DNA of 64,000 nt from Caballeronia temeraria (GCF_001544795.2 NZ_FCOI02000004.1:124001-188000), one strand, 5' to 3'; counted from the stretch's first letter, positions 28,947 through 38,188 are shown. The notes: generated by a model not told the origin, from the letters alone. Made by a program: numbers and translations.

Positions 28947-30010
28947 ACGCCCTCTTCGCGCGACAGCCCGTACAGCGCCTGCAACACCGCCGCTCGCGCC
29001 TGCCCGGCGATCATGCCGCGCCAGATATCGTCGTCGATGTAAAACGCCGCGCGAATCTGACGGCGAATCTCGGCCTTCAGCGCATCCGGCGCGTCCGGAT
29101 GATGACGCACCCAGACGTCCGCGCGCAGCATGTCGAGCATGTCGGTGAGCGGCACGGTGCCGTACTCGATCGCGATCGATGCAATCGCCGCATGCGCGCA
29201 CGTCTGCCGCAAGGTATCGAGCAAAGGCCCGGCGACATCCGCCGCGATCGACGTGCCGTCCGCCGGACTCGTCACGTCCGCGCCCCACCAGCGCCGCGCG
29301 CGCTCGACATCGCCGACGCAAATCTTCGCGCCGAAGCCGCTCGGCCCGAGTCCCGTGTGAAAATCGATCCAGCCGATCGCCGCGCACGTCTCGCCGTATT
29401 CCGCGAGCAGATTGCGCATCGTGCGCGTGCTCCACGCCGTTTCCGCGCCGCCGTAAAACATGCCTTGCGGATGCGTGTACTGGCCCGTCGTCACGGCTTG
29501 CTGATAGGCCCATTGCCCGCGCGTGTCGATATACGCGCGAATCGCCGCGACGTTCGCCTCGTCGGGCGGCCAGTTCGCGGGAATCAGCAAGTCGTGCAGT
29601 TCCGCGTAGCCCGCGTTCTGCGGCAGCGCGCCGCTGAAATCCACGCTGTTGCGATTCAGATCGACGTTGCCTTCCGTCGTGCGGCTCAGATACGAAAAGC
29701 CGTACGGATTGATCGCGTGGACGAGCAGCATCGCGACGCCGAGCTTCTCCATCAACGCGGGCAACACGTCGTCGCGCATCAACGCGATCTGCGCGCCCGA
29801 GCCGCAAAAGCCCTCGACGCCATGCGTCGCCGACGTGAGCACGAGCAGGCGCTTCGCATCGGCGGGACCGATTCGCACGACATCGGTGGCGAGCGTCTCG
29901 CCTTCCAGTCCATCGATGCCTTCGAGCACGCGTGTATCGACGGCGAGTTTTCGTGCGGCGGCCGTATCGAGAAATCTTCGTCGCGCCTCGCGATAAGTCG
30001 ATGAAAACAT
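28943..30010 (-). CDS. DUF2817 / M14-type zinc metallopeptidase
   Basis: A 355-residue DUF2817 protein, a branch of the M14 carboxypeptidase fold. The zinc-binding HxxE pair is seen in TSATHGVEGFCGSGAQ, the third ligand probably in DFHTGLGPSG, and a catalytic Glu in AIEYGTVP. HAINPYGFSYLSRT and DLNRN are conserved family blocks. It is cytoplasmic (no signal peptide) and may trim small peptides or amides. The start has a GGAGG site. It lies 10 bp after an M20 hydrolase on the same strand and its stop overlaps the frameshifted EEP gene. Confidence 0.87.
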   Translation of the reverse strand: MFSSTYREARRRFLDTAAARKLAVDTRVLEGIDGLEGETLATDVVRIGPADAKRLLVLTSATHGVEGFCGSGAQIALMRDDVLPALMEKLGVAMLLVHAINPYGFSYLSRTTEGNVDLNRNSVDFSGALPQNAGYAELHDLLIPANWPPDEANVAAIRAYIDTRGQWAYQQAVTTGQYTHPQGMFYGGAETAWSTRTMRNLLAEYGETCAAIGWIDFHTGLGPSGFGAKICVGDVERARRWWGADVTSPADGTSIAADVAGPLLDTLRQTCAHAAIASIAIEYGTVPLTDMLDMLRADVWVRHHPDAPDALKAEIRRQIRAAFYIDDDIWRGMIAGQARAAVLQALYGLSREEGV

Positions 30011-30020
30011 GTCCGCCTCC

Positions 30021-31214
30021 TCAGACGCGCGCGAGAAACTTCTCGACGAGCCGCACCCAGTATGTGGAGCCGAGCGTGAGCACGTCGTCGTTGAAATCGT
30101 AGCTGCTGTTGTGCAGCATGCACGGTCCGATTCCGTGGCCGTGATCGCGATGCTCGCCCAGCCCGTTGCCGATATATCCATAGCAACCCGGCCGTTCCAG
30201 CAACATGAACGAGAAGTCTTCGGCGCCCATCGTCGGGTCGATGTTCGTATTGACGTTCTCCGCGCCGGCGACATCGCGCATCACGCCGAGCGCGAAATGC
30301 GTTTCGGCTTCCGTGTTCACCGTCGGCGGATAGTTGCGCACGAAACTCACTTCGGCCTTGCAACGATACGCCGCCGCCGTCGCCGCGACGATCTCCCTCA
30401 TGCGCGTCTCGATCAGATCGAGCACGTCGACGGAAAACGTGCGCACGGTGCCCGCGAGCGTCGCGGTCGTCGGGATCGCGTTGATCGCGTGGCCCGCCTG
30501 CATGCGCGTGATGGAGAGCACGGCGGCATCGATCGGCCGCTTGTTGCGCGTCACGATGCTCTGCAAACCCGTGCCGATCTGCAGCGCCGTGAACACGGGA
30601 TCGATGCCGTCGTGCGGAATCGCCGCATGCGCGCCCACGCCTTCGATGCGGATCTCGAACTCGTTGCTCGATGCCTGCGTCGCCCCGACGCGCGCGCCGA
30701 ATTCGCCCGCCGGCATGCCAGGCCAGTTGTGCAGCGCGAACACGGCATCGACGGGAAAACGCTCGAACAGGCCGTCTTCGATCATCGCTTTCGCGCCGCC
30801 GCCGCCCTCTTCGGCGGGCTGGAAGATGAAGACGACGGTGCCGTCGAAGTCGCGATGCTTCGAGAGATAGTGCGCCGCGCCGAGCAGCATCGCGGTGTGT
30901 CCGTCGTGGCCGCACGCATGCATCTTGTTCTCGTGACGCGACGCATGCGCGAAGGTGTTCAGCTCGGGAATGGGCAGCGCGTCCATGTCGGCGCGCAGGC
31001 CGATCGCGCGCGTGCTCGCGCCTTTCTTCAACACGCCGACGACGCCCGTCTTGCCGAGCCCGCGCGTCACTTCGATATCCCAGCTTTCGAGCTTTTGCGC
31101 GACGAGTTCAGCCGTGCGCGCTTCTTCGTAGCACAGTTCGGGATGCGCGTGGATATCGCGGCGAATGGCCTGAATCTCGTCGCGCGCTTCTGCGATCTCG
31201 GGAATGATCGACAT
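30021..31214 (-). CDS. M20-family amidohydrolase (hippurate hydrolase-like)
   Basis: A 397-residue metal-dependent amidohydrolase of the M20D group (hippurate, N-acyl amino acid or IAA-amino acid hydrolases). Metal-site motifs are KMHACGHDGHTAM, FQPAEEGGGGAKAM and the C-terminal MGAEDFSFM; the dimerisation domain is in between. It would release a free amino acid from an N-acyl conjugate. The start MSIIPEIAE has a GAGGAAAG site. The gene is divergent from nothing but lies next to the LysR gene and in an operon with the M14 hydrolase. Confidence 0.9.
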   Translation of the reverse strand: MSIIPEIAEARDEIQAIRRDIHAHPELCYEEARTAELVAQKLESWDIEVTRGLGKTGVVGVLKKGASTRAIGLRADMDALPIPELNTFAHASRHENKMHACGHDGHTAMLLGAAHYLSKHRDFDGTVVFIFQPAEEGGGGAKAMIEDGLFERFPVDAVFALHNWPGMPAGEFGARVGATQASSNEFEIRIEGVGAHAAIPHDGIDPVFTALQIGTGLQSIVTRNKRPIDAAVLSITRMQAGHAINAIPTTATLAGTVRTFSVDVLDLIETRMREIVAATAAAYRCKAEVSFVRNYPPTVNTEAETHFALGVMRDVAGAENVNTNIDPTMGAEDFSFMLLERPGCYGYIGNGLGEHRDHGHGIGPCMLHNSSYDFNDDVLTLGSTYWVRLVEKFLARV

Positions 31215-31300
31215 GCTTTCCTCTTGTTCGATGATGGACCGAAGCATTGTCGACGGCCGGAATTCACAGCGAAAGCTGATATTTCTTGTCCGTGACTTAA

Positions 31301-31318
31301 GGAAAGCTTTAGCTTTCC
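31301..31318 (-). terminator. Hairpin overlapping the LysR stop codon
   Basis: GGAAAGCT-TT-AGCTTTCC is a perfect 8-bp stem with a 2-base loop that spans the stop codon of the LysR gene. Only a short T pair follows on the minus strand. It may act as a weak terminator separating the LysR gene from the M20 operon. Confidence 0.4.
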
Positions 31319-32205
31319 TGCGGCGCGATGGCGCCATGCGAACGCATGCGGATGCGTTCCTGCACGATGCTCATCACCGCGTGCCGATCATGAATCTTGC
31401 GCTCCAGCATGCCGACGACACGGCGCGGCGTATTCTTCGCGAGCGGCATCACGCGCAAGGCCGGATCGCTTGCCCAAGAGCCGTATTCGAGCAGCGGCAC
31501 GACGGAAACGCCCGCATCCTGCCGCACGAGCTCGACGATCACTTCGAGCGAATTCAGTTCGAGAAACTCGTTCACCGCGAGCCGGTTGTGCTTCAACGCG
31601 CGCTCGATCAGCGCGCCCGTGCGTTGCGCCCTATCGAAACGCAGAAACGGTCGGCTTGCGAGCATCTCCGCGGCACTCGATGCAGCAGCGCCCGGCGAAC
31701 CGATCGCGACGAGCGGCTCCGAATAAAGCGGCGTCCAGTTGAGACTCGCCGGCGTTTTGCCCGCCATTTCGACGATCACCGCCGCATCGATCTCGCCCGC
31801 CTCCACTTGCGGCGCGAGCGCGAGCGCCTTGCCGGTGAAGAGCCGCACATCGAGCCGCGGATATTGACCTTTCAGTTCGGTGACGACGGACGCGAGCGCG
31901 CCCATCGCCGAATCGACCGCGCCGATGGACACCGAGCCGGCGATTTCATCGTCGAGACCGGTGAGACGCATGCTGTCGTACAACGCGACGATGCGCTCCG
32001 CCTGCGGCAACACCTGCTTGCCGATGCTCGTCAGCCGGTTGGTGCGGCCGACGCGATCGAAAAGGGGCCGCTTCAGATCGTCTTCGAGCGATTGCATCTG
32101 CATGCTCACCGCGGCCTGCGTGAGCGCAACCTTTTCGGCGGCGGCGGCGAACGAGCCGTAACGCGCGACGGCAATAAACGTGCGCAAAAAACGGATATTG
32201 CTCAT
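31309..32205 (-). CDS. LysR-family transcriptional regulator
   Basis: A 298-residue LTTR with the N-terminal HTH (RFLRTFIAVARYGSFAAAAE, ALTQAAVSMQMQSLEDDLKR) and an effector domain (SIGAVDSAMGALASVVTELK). It is divergent from the MHS transporter with about 195 bp between starts and lies just upstream of the M20/M14 operon. It probably controls uptake and hydrolysis of the same compound. Confidence 0.88.
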   Translation of the reverse strand: MSNIRFLRTFIAVARYGSFAAAAEKVALTQAAVSMQMQSLEDDLKRPLFDRVGRTNRLTSIGKQVLPQAERIVALYDSMRLTGLDDEIAGSVSIGAVDSAMGALASVVTELKGQYPRLDVRLFTGKALALAPQVEAGEIDAAVIVEMAGKTPASLNWTPLYSEPLVAIGSPGAAASSAAEMLASRPFLRFDRAQRTGALIERALKHNRLAVNEFLELNSLEVIVELVRQDAGVSVVPLLEYGSWASDPALRVMPLAKNTPRRVVGMLERKIHDRHAVMSIVQERIRMRSHGAIAPQES

Positions 32206-32400
32206 GGTGCCTTCGGGAAACCCCTGACGGTTAGATCAGGTTTCCTTGAGTGTCAGTTCAGAAATTCTATATTTTCTTATTTCAACTCGGCGTAATGTTT
32301 GCGTGTTGCAGCGGCTCGCGCGTCCGCGCGAAACGAGCCAACTAGAAAAGCGGATGTCGTCGCACCTGATCAATCGCCCCACGCAAACGGAGTGCATTCG

Positions 32401-33717
32401 ATGAGCACCGTACTACCTGCAGCTCACGCGGCCGAGCAGAACGCCGCGATCAACCTGTCCGGCCGACGAGCCATCGTGGTATCGACCATCGGCAACGCGC
32501 TCGAATGGTTCGACTTCATGGTCTACGGCTTCTTTGCCGTCATCATCGCCAAGCTGTATTTTCCCGCAACGAATCCCACCATCTCATTGCTCGCGACCTG
32601 GGCCACGTTCGGCGTCGGCTTTCTGACGCGTCCGCTCGGCGGCATCGTGCTGGGCGCGGTCGCGGATCGCGTCGGACGCAAATCGGCGCTGACGCTCACG
32701 ATCTCGCTGATGGCGGTCGGCATCGCGATCATCGCGTTCGCGCCGACGTATGCGGCCATCGGCGTCGCCGCGCCCTTGCTGATGCTGCTCGGCCGATTGA
32801 TCCAGGGTTTTTCCGCGGGCGGCGAAGTGGGCTGCGCGACGGCGTTTCTCGTCGAATATGCGCCCGCCAACAAGCGCGGCTACTTCGGCAGTTTCCAGAT
32901 GGTCGCGCAGGCCGCCGCGAGTCTCGCGGGCTCGTTTTTCGGCGCGGTGCTCACGCGCACGCTGAGTCCCGAGCATCTGAATAGCTGGGGCTGGCGCGTG
33001 CCGTTCGTGATCGGTCTCTTGATCGTGCCGGTCGGTTTGTATCTGCGCTCGAAGCTCGATGAATCGCCGGTGTTCGTCGAGAAGGCGCAGAAGAACGAGC
33101 TGTCCTCGCGCCCGATCCGCGACACCGCCACGAAACACTGGATGCCCGTGCTCGCGGGCTTCGGCCTCACGGTATTCGGCACCATCGGCACGTACATCTT
33201 CCTGCTGTATCTGCCGACGCACGCGACGCGCGTGCTGCACATGGCGCTCACCGACGGCCTCATCAGCTCGACCATCGGCGCGCTCGTGTATCTCGTCTGC
33301 TGCCCGATCTTCGGCCGGCTGTCGGACCGCATCGGCCGCAAGAAGCTGATGGCGACCGCGCTCGGGTTGTCGCTCGTGACCGCGTATCCGATCTTCGCCG
33401 TGCTCACCGCGCATCCGAGTTTGCCGATGCTGATCGTCTGCCAGGCGATATTGATGACCTACCTTGGCATATTCCAGGGCTGCTATCCGGCGTTCATCTC
33501 GGAGCTGCTTCCGTCGAGCGTGCGTTCGACGGGCATCTCGGTGAGCTACAACGTCGCGGTGATGATTTTCGGCGGCTTCGCGCCGGCCATCGTGCAATGG
33601 CTCACGATGACCACGGGCGACCCGCTTTCGATCTGCTACTACGTGATCTTCGGCAGCGCGGTCGCGCTCGTGACGATCTTGCCGCTGCGCGACCGCTACA
33701 GCGAGGCGCTGCGCTAG
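32401..33717 (+). CDS. MHS-family MFS transporter (metabolite:H+ symporter)
   Basis: A 438-residue, 12-helix carrier of the MHS family (relatives carry citrate, alpha-ketoglutarate, proline/betaine or shikimate). Typical features are GNALEWFDFMVYGFFAVIIA at helix 1, the loop GAVADRVGRKSALT, and the signature LGRLIQGFSAGGEVGCATAF. The start has a GGAG site 9 bases upstream; an earlier in-frame methionine is not supported. Divergent from LysR and near the M20/M14 hydrolases, it may import their substrate. Confidence 0.9.
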   Translation: MSTVLPAAHAAEQNAAINLSGRRAIVVSTIGNALEWFDFMVYGFFAVIIAKLYFPATNPTISLLATWATFGVGFLTRPLGGIVLGAVADRVGRKSALTLTISLMAVGIAIIAFAPTYAAIGVAAPLLMLLGRLIQGFSAGGEVGCATAFLVEYAPANKRGYFGSFQMVAQAAASLAGSFFGAVLTRTLSPEHLNSWGWRVPFVIGLLIVPVGLYLRSKLDESPVFVEKAQKNELSSRPIRDTATKHWMPVLAGFGLTVFGTIGTYIFLLYLPTHATRVLHMALTDGLISSTIGALVYLVCCPIFGRLSDRIGRKKLMATALGLSLVTAYPIFAVLTAHPSLPMLIVCQAILMTYLGIFQGCYPAFISELLPSSVRSTGISVSYNVAVMIFGGFAPAIVQWLTMTTGDPLSICYYVIFGSAVALVTILPLRDRYSEALR

Positions 33718-33720
33718 GCT

Positions 33721-33739
33721 GATGCAGCGTTTCTGCATC
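33721..33739 (+). terminator. Hairpin after the MHS transporter
   Basis: GATGCAG-CGTTT-CTGCATC is a perfect 7-bp stem 3 bp after the transporter stop codon, followed by a short T run (GCGTTTGC). It could end the transporter mRNA, which would leave the stronger terminator at 33848 for a separate transcript. Confidence 0.4.
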
Positions 33740-33779
33740 GCGTTTGCAAAGGAAGGAAAATGGGCGGCCCGCCGGAAGA

Positions 33780-33872
33780 TCCGCGCACTTAAGTCTAATT
33801 TAAGGAAGCGCGCTTAGTCTGAAGTCTGACCGACCCACCCTCCTTCTGGCCGCGCAAGCGGCCGTTTTTTTT
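33780..33872 (+). ncRNA. Possible small RNA ending at the intrinsic terminator
   Basis: The intergenic stretch before the terminator is A/T-richer than its surroundings, has CTTAAGTCTAATTTAAG and repeated AGTCTGAAGTCTGAC motifs, and ends in a GC stem with U8, like Hfq-binding sRNAs. No clear promoter was found. The start is a guess. An alternative is simply the 3' untranslated region of the transporter mRNA. Confidence 0.25.
33848..33872 (+). terminator. Strong Rho-independent terminator
   Basis: GGCCGC-GCAA-GCGGCC followed by G and eight T residues is a textbook intrinsic terminator. It lies 130 bp after the transporter gene and only 11 bp before a small ORF. It may end the transporter mRNA or a separate short RNA, or act as an attenuator in the small ORF's leader. 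Confidence 0.8.
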
Positions 33873-33883
33873 GGAGCGACGCG

Positions 33884-33991
33884 ATGCAGATGATTCTCCG
33901 CATGGTTCTGATCCTCGTCGTGCTCGTCCTCTTCACGACGGTCGGCGTGTTCCTCCTTTCCCTTTTCGCGCGCGGTCTGCTCACGCATTGA
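33884..33991 (+). CDS. Small hydrophobic membrane protein
   Basis: A 35-residue reading, MQMILRMVLILVVLVLFTTV followed by a hydrophobic continuation and a short basic/polar end (FARGLLTH). A GGAG site 7 bases before the ATG directly follows the T-tract of the strong terminator. One membrane helix spans most of the protein. No family is recognised. Real small proteins of this type are common, but chance hydrophobic readings also occur. Confidence 0.5.
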   Translation: MQMILRMVLILVVLVLFTTVGVFLLSLFARGLLTH

Positions 33992-34282
33992 TGCGTTTCG
34001 ATCGCGACGGGCACGCTTCGTGCGCCAGCAGCATCGCATGACCGCGCCAGCTTTCGGCAGAGAAAGTTTTGCGGCGGATGCCTATACTGGCTGAGTGTCG
34101 TCTTTCGCCGCATCGCCGGCGCTCGAAGGTCCTGCGCCCGCTGCGCAGACCCTTTTTCGCTGCCTTTCTTCCGCGCCACTGGCGCGCGACACGCTTCGCC
34201 GCATCCTCGCCTCTCTCACGCTGTGCCGCTTCATCGCCGCATTCGTGCAGCAGCTTGCTGCGCAATTCCAGGAGATTGCCCG

Positions 34283-34843
34283 ATGCCACAACGTCATACC
34301 CCCCAATCGAAAACCACGCACGCCGATACACCCAACAAGACGCTGCAAGCCAAAGCTGCCGACGACTCGACCGTCACCTTCACGATGTCCGTGAATGGCC
34401 AGAGCGAAACGCTTTCCCTCGACTCCCGCACGACCTTATTAGATGCATTGCGCGAGCATCTTCATCTGACCGGCACGAAGAAAGGCTGCGATCACGGCCA
34501 ATGCGGCGCATGCACCGTTCATGTGAACGGACGCCGCGTGAACTCGTGTCTGTGCTTCGCCGCCGCGTGCGAGGGCGATACGATCACGACGATCGAAGGC
34601 ATCGGCGAAGTGGAAGCGCTGCATCCGTTGCAGGCTGCGTTCGTCGAATGCGACGGCTATCAGTGCGGCTACTGTACGGCCGGTCAGTTGATGTCGGCGG
34701 TGGCGCTGCTCGATGAACCCATCGGCCCGAACGACGACGACGTACGCGAAGCAATGAGCGGCAACCTGTGCCGCTGCGGCGCGTATCAGAACATCGTCAG
34801 CGCGATCCAGTCGGTGCGCGCGACGAAGCCGTCGTCGAAATAA
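34283..34843 (+). CDS. paoA: Aldehyde oxidoreductase [2Fe-2S] subunit, PaoA/YagT-like
   Basis: The 186-residue small subunit of a molybdenum aldehyde oxidoreductase. Two [2Fe-2S] clusters are evident: plant-type cysteines at about 69, 74, 77 and 89 (KKGCDHGQCGACTVHVNG), and the alpha-helical pair at about 128, 131, 163 and 165 (QCGYCTAGQ, NLCRCGAYQN). Unlike E. coli PaoA, the N-terminus has no twin-arginine signal, so the enzyme is probably cytoplasmic. AGGAG precedes the ATG. It is the first gene of a paoABC-type operon. Confidence 0.9.
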   Translation: MPQRHTPQSKTTHADTPNKTLQAKAADDSTVTFTMSVNGQSETLSLDSRTTLLDALREHLHLTGTKKGCDHGQCGACTVHVNGRRVNSCLCFAAACEGDTITTIEGIGEVEALHPLQAAFVECDGYQCGYCTAGQLMSAVALLDEPIGPNDDDVREAMSGNLCRCGAYQNIVSAIQSVRATKPSSK

Positions 34844-34853
34844 GGAGAGCGAC

Positions 34854-35861
34854 ATGGACAGGTTTCAGCTCTCCCGCGCGCGCGACATGCGCGACGCGAT
34901 CAATGCCGGCGCGCTCGCGCATACCGCGCAGCAAGGCGCGGAAGTGCGCTTTCTCGCGGGCGGCACGACCTTGCTCGACCTGATGAAGCTGAACGTCGAG
35001 CGGCCGATGCGCGTCGTCGATATCAGCCGCCTGCCGCTCGACAAGATCGAGGAAACGAAGGACGGCGGCGTGCATATCGGCGCGACTTCGCGTAACTCCG
35101 ATCTCGCGCATCATCCGCTCATCCGCGATCGCTATGCGGTGCTGTCGCAAGCGCTGCTCGCGGGCGCGTCCGTGCAGTTGCGCAACATGGCGACGACGGG
35201 CGGCAACCTCCTGCAGCGCACGCGTTGCGTCTATTTCCGCGATACGACTTCGCCGTGCAACAAGCGCGAGCCGGGCAGCGGCTGCTCCGCGATTCAGGGC
35301 TTCAATCGCATGATGGCGATCATGGGCACGAGCGAATCGTGCATCGCGAGCAATCCGTCGGATATGTGCGTCGCGTTGCAGGCGCTCGAAGCGACGATTC
35401 ACGTCGAAGGCACGGGCGGCAAGCGCGCGATTCCCATCGACGAATTCTTCCTGCTGCCGGGCACGACGCCCGATCGCGAGAACGTGCTCGATGCCGGCGA
35501 TCTCGTCACGCACGTCACATTGCCGCCGCCGGTCGAAGGCGCGCGCTCGGCTTATCTGAAGCTGCGCGACCGCGCGTCGTACGAGTTCGCGCTGGCGTCG
35601 GCGGGCGTGGTGATCGGCGTGAAGGACGGGCGCATCGAGCATGCGCGCGTGGGACTGGGTGGCGTCGGCACGAAGCCGTGGCGCTCGCGCGAAGCGGAGA
35701 AGGAGCTGATGAACGCATCGCCCGAGGAGGCCACGTTCCGACGCGCCGCCGATGCCGCCCACGCCGACGCCAAGCCGCAAAGCGAGAATGGCTTCAAGGT
35801 CGAGCTATCGACGCGCTGCATCGTGCATGCGCTCAAGATGGTTACCACGCAAACTTCGTGA
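34854..35861 (+). CDS. paoB: Aldehyde oxidoreductase FAD subunit, PaoB/YagS-like
   Basis: The 335-residue FAD-binding subunit that takes electrons from the molybdenum centre via the [2Fe-2S] clusters. FAD-binding motifs are FLAGGTTLLDLMK (about 33-45) and the MATTGGNLLQRTRC block (about 112-125). Cysteines at about 125, 135, 144 and 163 in an insertion match the extra [4Fe-4S] site described for E. coli PaoB. The gene follows paoA by 10 bp with a GGAG site. Confidence 0.9.
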   Translation: MDRFQLSRARDMRDAINAGALAHTAQQGAEVRFLAGGTTLLDLMKLNVERPMRVVDISRLPLDKIEETKDGGVHIGATSRNSDLAHHPLIRDRYAVLSQALLAGASVQLRNMATTGGNLLQRTRCVYFRDTTSPCNKREPGSGCSAIQGFNRMMAIMGTSESCIASNPSDMCVALQALEATIHVEGTGGKRAIPIDEFFLLPGTTPDRENVLDAGDLVTHVTLPPPVEGARSAYLKLRDRASYEFALASAGVVIGVKDGRIEHARVGLGGVGTKPWRSREAEKELMNASPEEATFRRAADAAHADAKPQSENGFKVELSTRCIVHALKMVTTQTS

Positions 35862-35871
35862 GGATCGCTAA

Positions 35872-38103
35872 ATGTCCACGGCGCCCGATATCAAACCGTC
35901 CGCGTTCATCGGACGGCCCCAGTCGCGCATCGACGGACCGCTGAAGGTTTGCGGCCGCGCGACTTATACCTCTGACGTCGATCTGCCCGGCATGCTGTAC
36001 GCCGTGCCGGTCGGCAGCACCATCGCGAGCGGCAAGATCACGTCGCTCGAATTCGCCGCCGCGCAAGCCATGCCCGGCGTCAAGCTGATTCTTCATCGCG
36101 GCAATATCGGCCGCTTCTATCGCATCGCCGGCAATTCGATCGATACCGGTTTCGTCGATGAGAATCGCCCGCCTTTCGAAGACGATGTGATTCGCTATTA
36201 CGGGCAATACGTTGCGCTCGTCGTCGCGGAAACGTTCGAGACGGCGAGCGCCGCGGCCGCCTCGATCAAGGTCAGTTATGACAAGACGCCGCACGATGTG
36301 AGCGCGAAGCTCGATGCCGGCAAGAAGCTCGAAGTGCACAGCGAACGCGGCGATCCCGACAAGGCGTTCGACGATGCGCCCGTGAAGATCGACGAGAACT
36401 ATGTGACGCCCGTCGAAACGCATAACCCGATCGAGCTGCACGCGACCATCGCGCACTGGAACGGCGAGAGCTACACGTTCTATGAGACGAGCCAGGCCGT
36501 CGCGAATCACCAGGGCGCGCTGATGCAGATGATGGGCCTGCCCAAAGAGAAGGTCCGCGTGATCTCGCGCTATCTCGGCTCGGGCTTCGGCGGCAAGCTG
36601 TGGATGTGGCCGCATTCGCTGCTCGCCGCCGCCGCGACGCGGCAACTGGAACGCCCGGTCAAGCTCGTGCTCTCGCGCAAGATGATGTTCCAGAACGTCG
36701 GGCACAGGCCGACGACGCAGCAGCGCGTGCGGCTCGCGGCGACGCCCGATGGCAAGCTCGTGTCGTTGCAGCATGACTTCGTGAATCACGCGGCCATCGC
36801 CGACGATTACGTGGAAGACTGCGGCGAAGCGACGCCGTCGATGTACAGCACGCCCAACCTGCGCGTGACGGGCGGCACGGTCAAGCGCAACGTCGGCTCG
36901 CCGACTTCGATGCGCGGCCCCGGCGCGGTGCCCGGCCTCTTCGCACTCGAATCGGCGATGGACGAGCTGGCCATCGCGTTGAAGATCGATCCGGTCGAAC
37001 TGCGCTTGCGCAATGAACCCAAGGTCGATGAAAGCAGCGGTTTGCCGTTTTCGTCGCGGCACTTTGTCGAATGCCTGAAGACGGGCGCGGAGAAGTTCGG
37101 CTGGTCGAAGCGCACGCCGGAAGTCGGCTCAATGAAGCGCGACGGTCTCACGCTCGGCTGGGGCGTGGGCGCGTGCAGCTGGCCGGGCTTGCGTTTTTCG
37201 GCGGATGCGACCGTCGATCTGCGCGCGGACGGCACGGCGCGCGTCGCGTGCGGGACGCAGGATATCGGCACGGGCACGTACACGATCCTCGCGCAGATCG
37301 TCGCGGAGCATACGGGCATCGCGCTCGACAAGATCGAAGTCGGCCTCGGCGATACCGCGTTGCCGCTCGGTCCGGTGTCGGGTGGATCGGCGGCGACGGC
37401 ATCGGTGATTCCGGCGGTATCGGATGCGGTGCGCGCGGCCATCAAGACGCTGCTCGCGCGCGCGGCGAAGATCGAGGGATCGCCGTTCGCCGGCGCGAAG
37501 GCCGAAGAACTCGCGATGAGCGGCGGCCATGTGCATCGCAAGAACGAAGCGCCGGAGCGCGGCGTGCCGTTCGCGCGCATTCTCGATGCGGCGAAACTAC
37601 ACGCGGCATCGGGCAGCGGCAGCGCGAAAGGCGGCTTCGACGATCCGCTCAAGAAGAAGTGGTCGATTCACTCGTTCGGTGCGCACTTCGCCGAGGTGAC
37701 GTGGGAGCCGGCGACCGCGCGCCTGCGCGTGAGCCGCGTCGTGACCGTGATCGATGCGGGCAAGATCCTGAACCCGCGCGCGGGGCGCAATCAGATCGAA
37801 GGCGCGGTCGTGATGGGCGTCGGCATGGCGCTTTTCGAGCACACGGTCTACGACGAACGAAGCGGCGCGCCGGTGAACAGCAGCCTCGCGGATTACGTCG
37901 TCGCGACCAATGCCGATACGCCGAAGATGGACGTCACCTTCCTCGATTATCCCGATACGATCTTCAACGAGCTGGGCGCGCGCGGTATCGCGGAGATCGG
38001 GTTGGCGGGGATCGCGGCGGCCATCACGGGCGCGGTGTATCACGCGACGGGCGTGCGGGTGAGGAAGCTGCCGGTGATGATCGAGGATCTATTGAAGGCC
38101 TGA
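35872..38103 (+). CDS. paoC: Aldehyde oxidoreductase molybdenum-cofactor subunit, PaoC/YagR-like
   Basis: The 743-residue catalytic subunit of the xanthine oxidase family, oxidising aldehydes (probably aromatic) to acids. Cofactor-binding segments are YLGSGFGGKLWMWPH (about 234-248), PTSMRGPGAVPGLFALES, and the C-terminal ELGARGIAEIGLAGIAAAIT, whose Glu is the expected catalytic base. It completes paoABC, 10 bp after paoB. A XdhC/PaoD-type cofactor chaperone usually follows, but is absent here. Confidence 0.92.
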   Translation: MSTAPDIKPSAFIGRPQSRIDGPLKVCGRATYTSDVDLPGMLYAVPVGSTIASGKITSLEFAAAQAMPGVKLILHRGNIGRFYRIAGNSIDTGFVDENRPPFEDDVIRYYGQYVALVVAETFETASAAAASIKVSYDKTPHDVSAKLDAGKKLEVHSERGDPDKAFDDAPVKIDENYVTPVETHNPIELHATIAHWNGESYTFYETSQAVANHQGALMQMMGLPKEKVRVISRYLGSGFGGKLWMWPHSLLAAAATRQLERPVKLVLSRKMMFQNVGHRPTTQQRVRLAATPDGKLVSLQHDFVNHAAIADDYVEDCGEATPSMYSTPNLRVTGGTVKRNVGSPTSMRGPGAVPGLFALESAMDELAIALKIDPVELRLRNEPKVDESSGLPFSSRHFVECLKTGAEKFGWSKRTPEVGSMKRDGLTLGWGVGACSWPGLRFSADATVDLRADGTARVACGTQDIGTGTYTILAQIVAEHTGIALDKIEVGLGDTALPLGPVSGGSAATASVIPAVSDAVRAAIKTLLARAAKIEGSPFAGAKAEELAMSGGHVHRKNEAPERGVPFARILDAAKLHAASGSGSAKGGFDDPLKKKWSIHSFGAHFAEVTWEPATARLRVSRVVTVIDAGKILNPRAGRNQIEGAVVMGVGMALFEHTVYDERSGAPVNSSLADYVVATNADTPKMDVTFLDYPDTIFNELGARGIAEIGLAGIAAAITGAVYHATGVRVRKLPVMIEDLLKA

Positions 38104-38182
38104 CGTCGATCTCGTTGCGTGGTTCTCGCGGCCCGGCCTTCGCGCGGTTTGTCAGCGCAAACGCCGGGCCGATTCAAATTCG

Positions 38183-38188
38183 TATAAT
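38183..38188 (+). promoter_or_regulatory. Consensus -10 hexamer TATAAT
   Basis: A perfect TATAAT lies about 50 bp before the TTG start of the SEC-C gene, preceded by an A/T-rich stretch. The -35 position is weak. It is the probable sigma-70 promoter of the gene and separates it from paoABC. Confidence 0.45.

Noticed and set aside
28947-30004. Plus-strand continuation of the EEP reading frame to 30004
   Set aside because: It exists only because the frameshift removes the native stop; the extension is antisense to the M14 peptidase gene.
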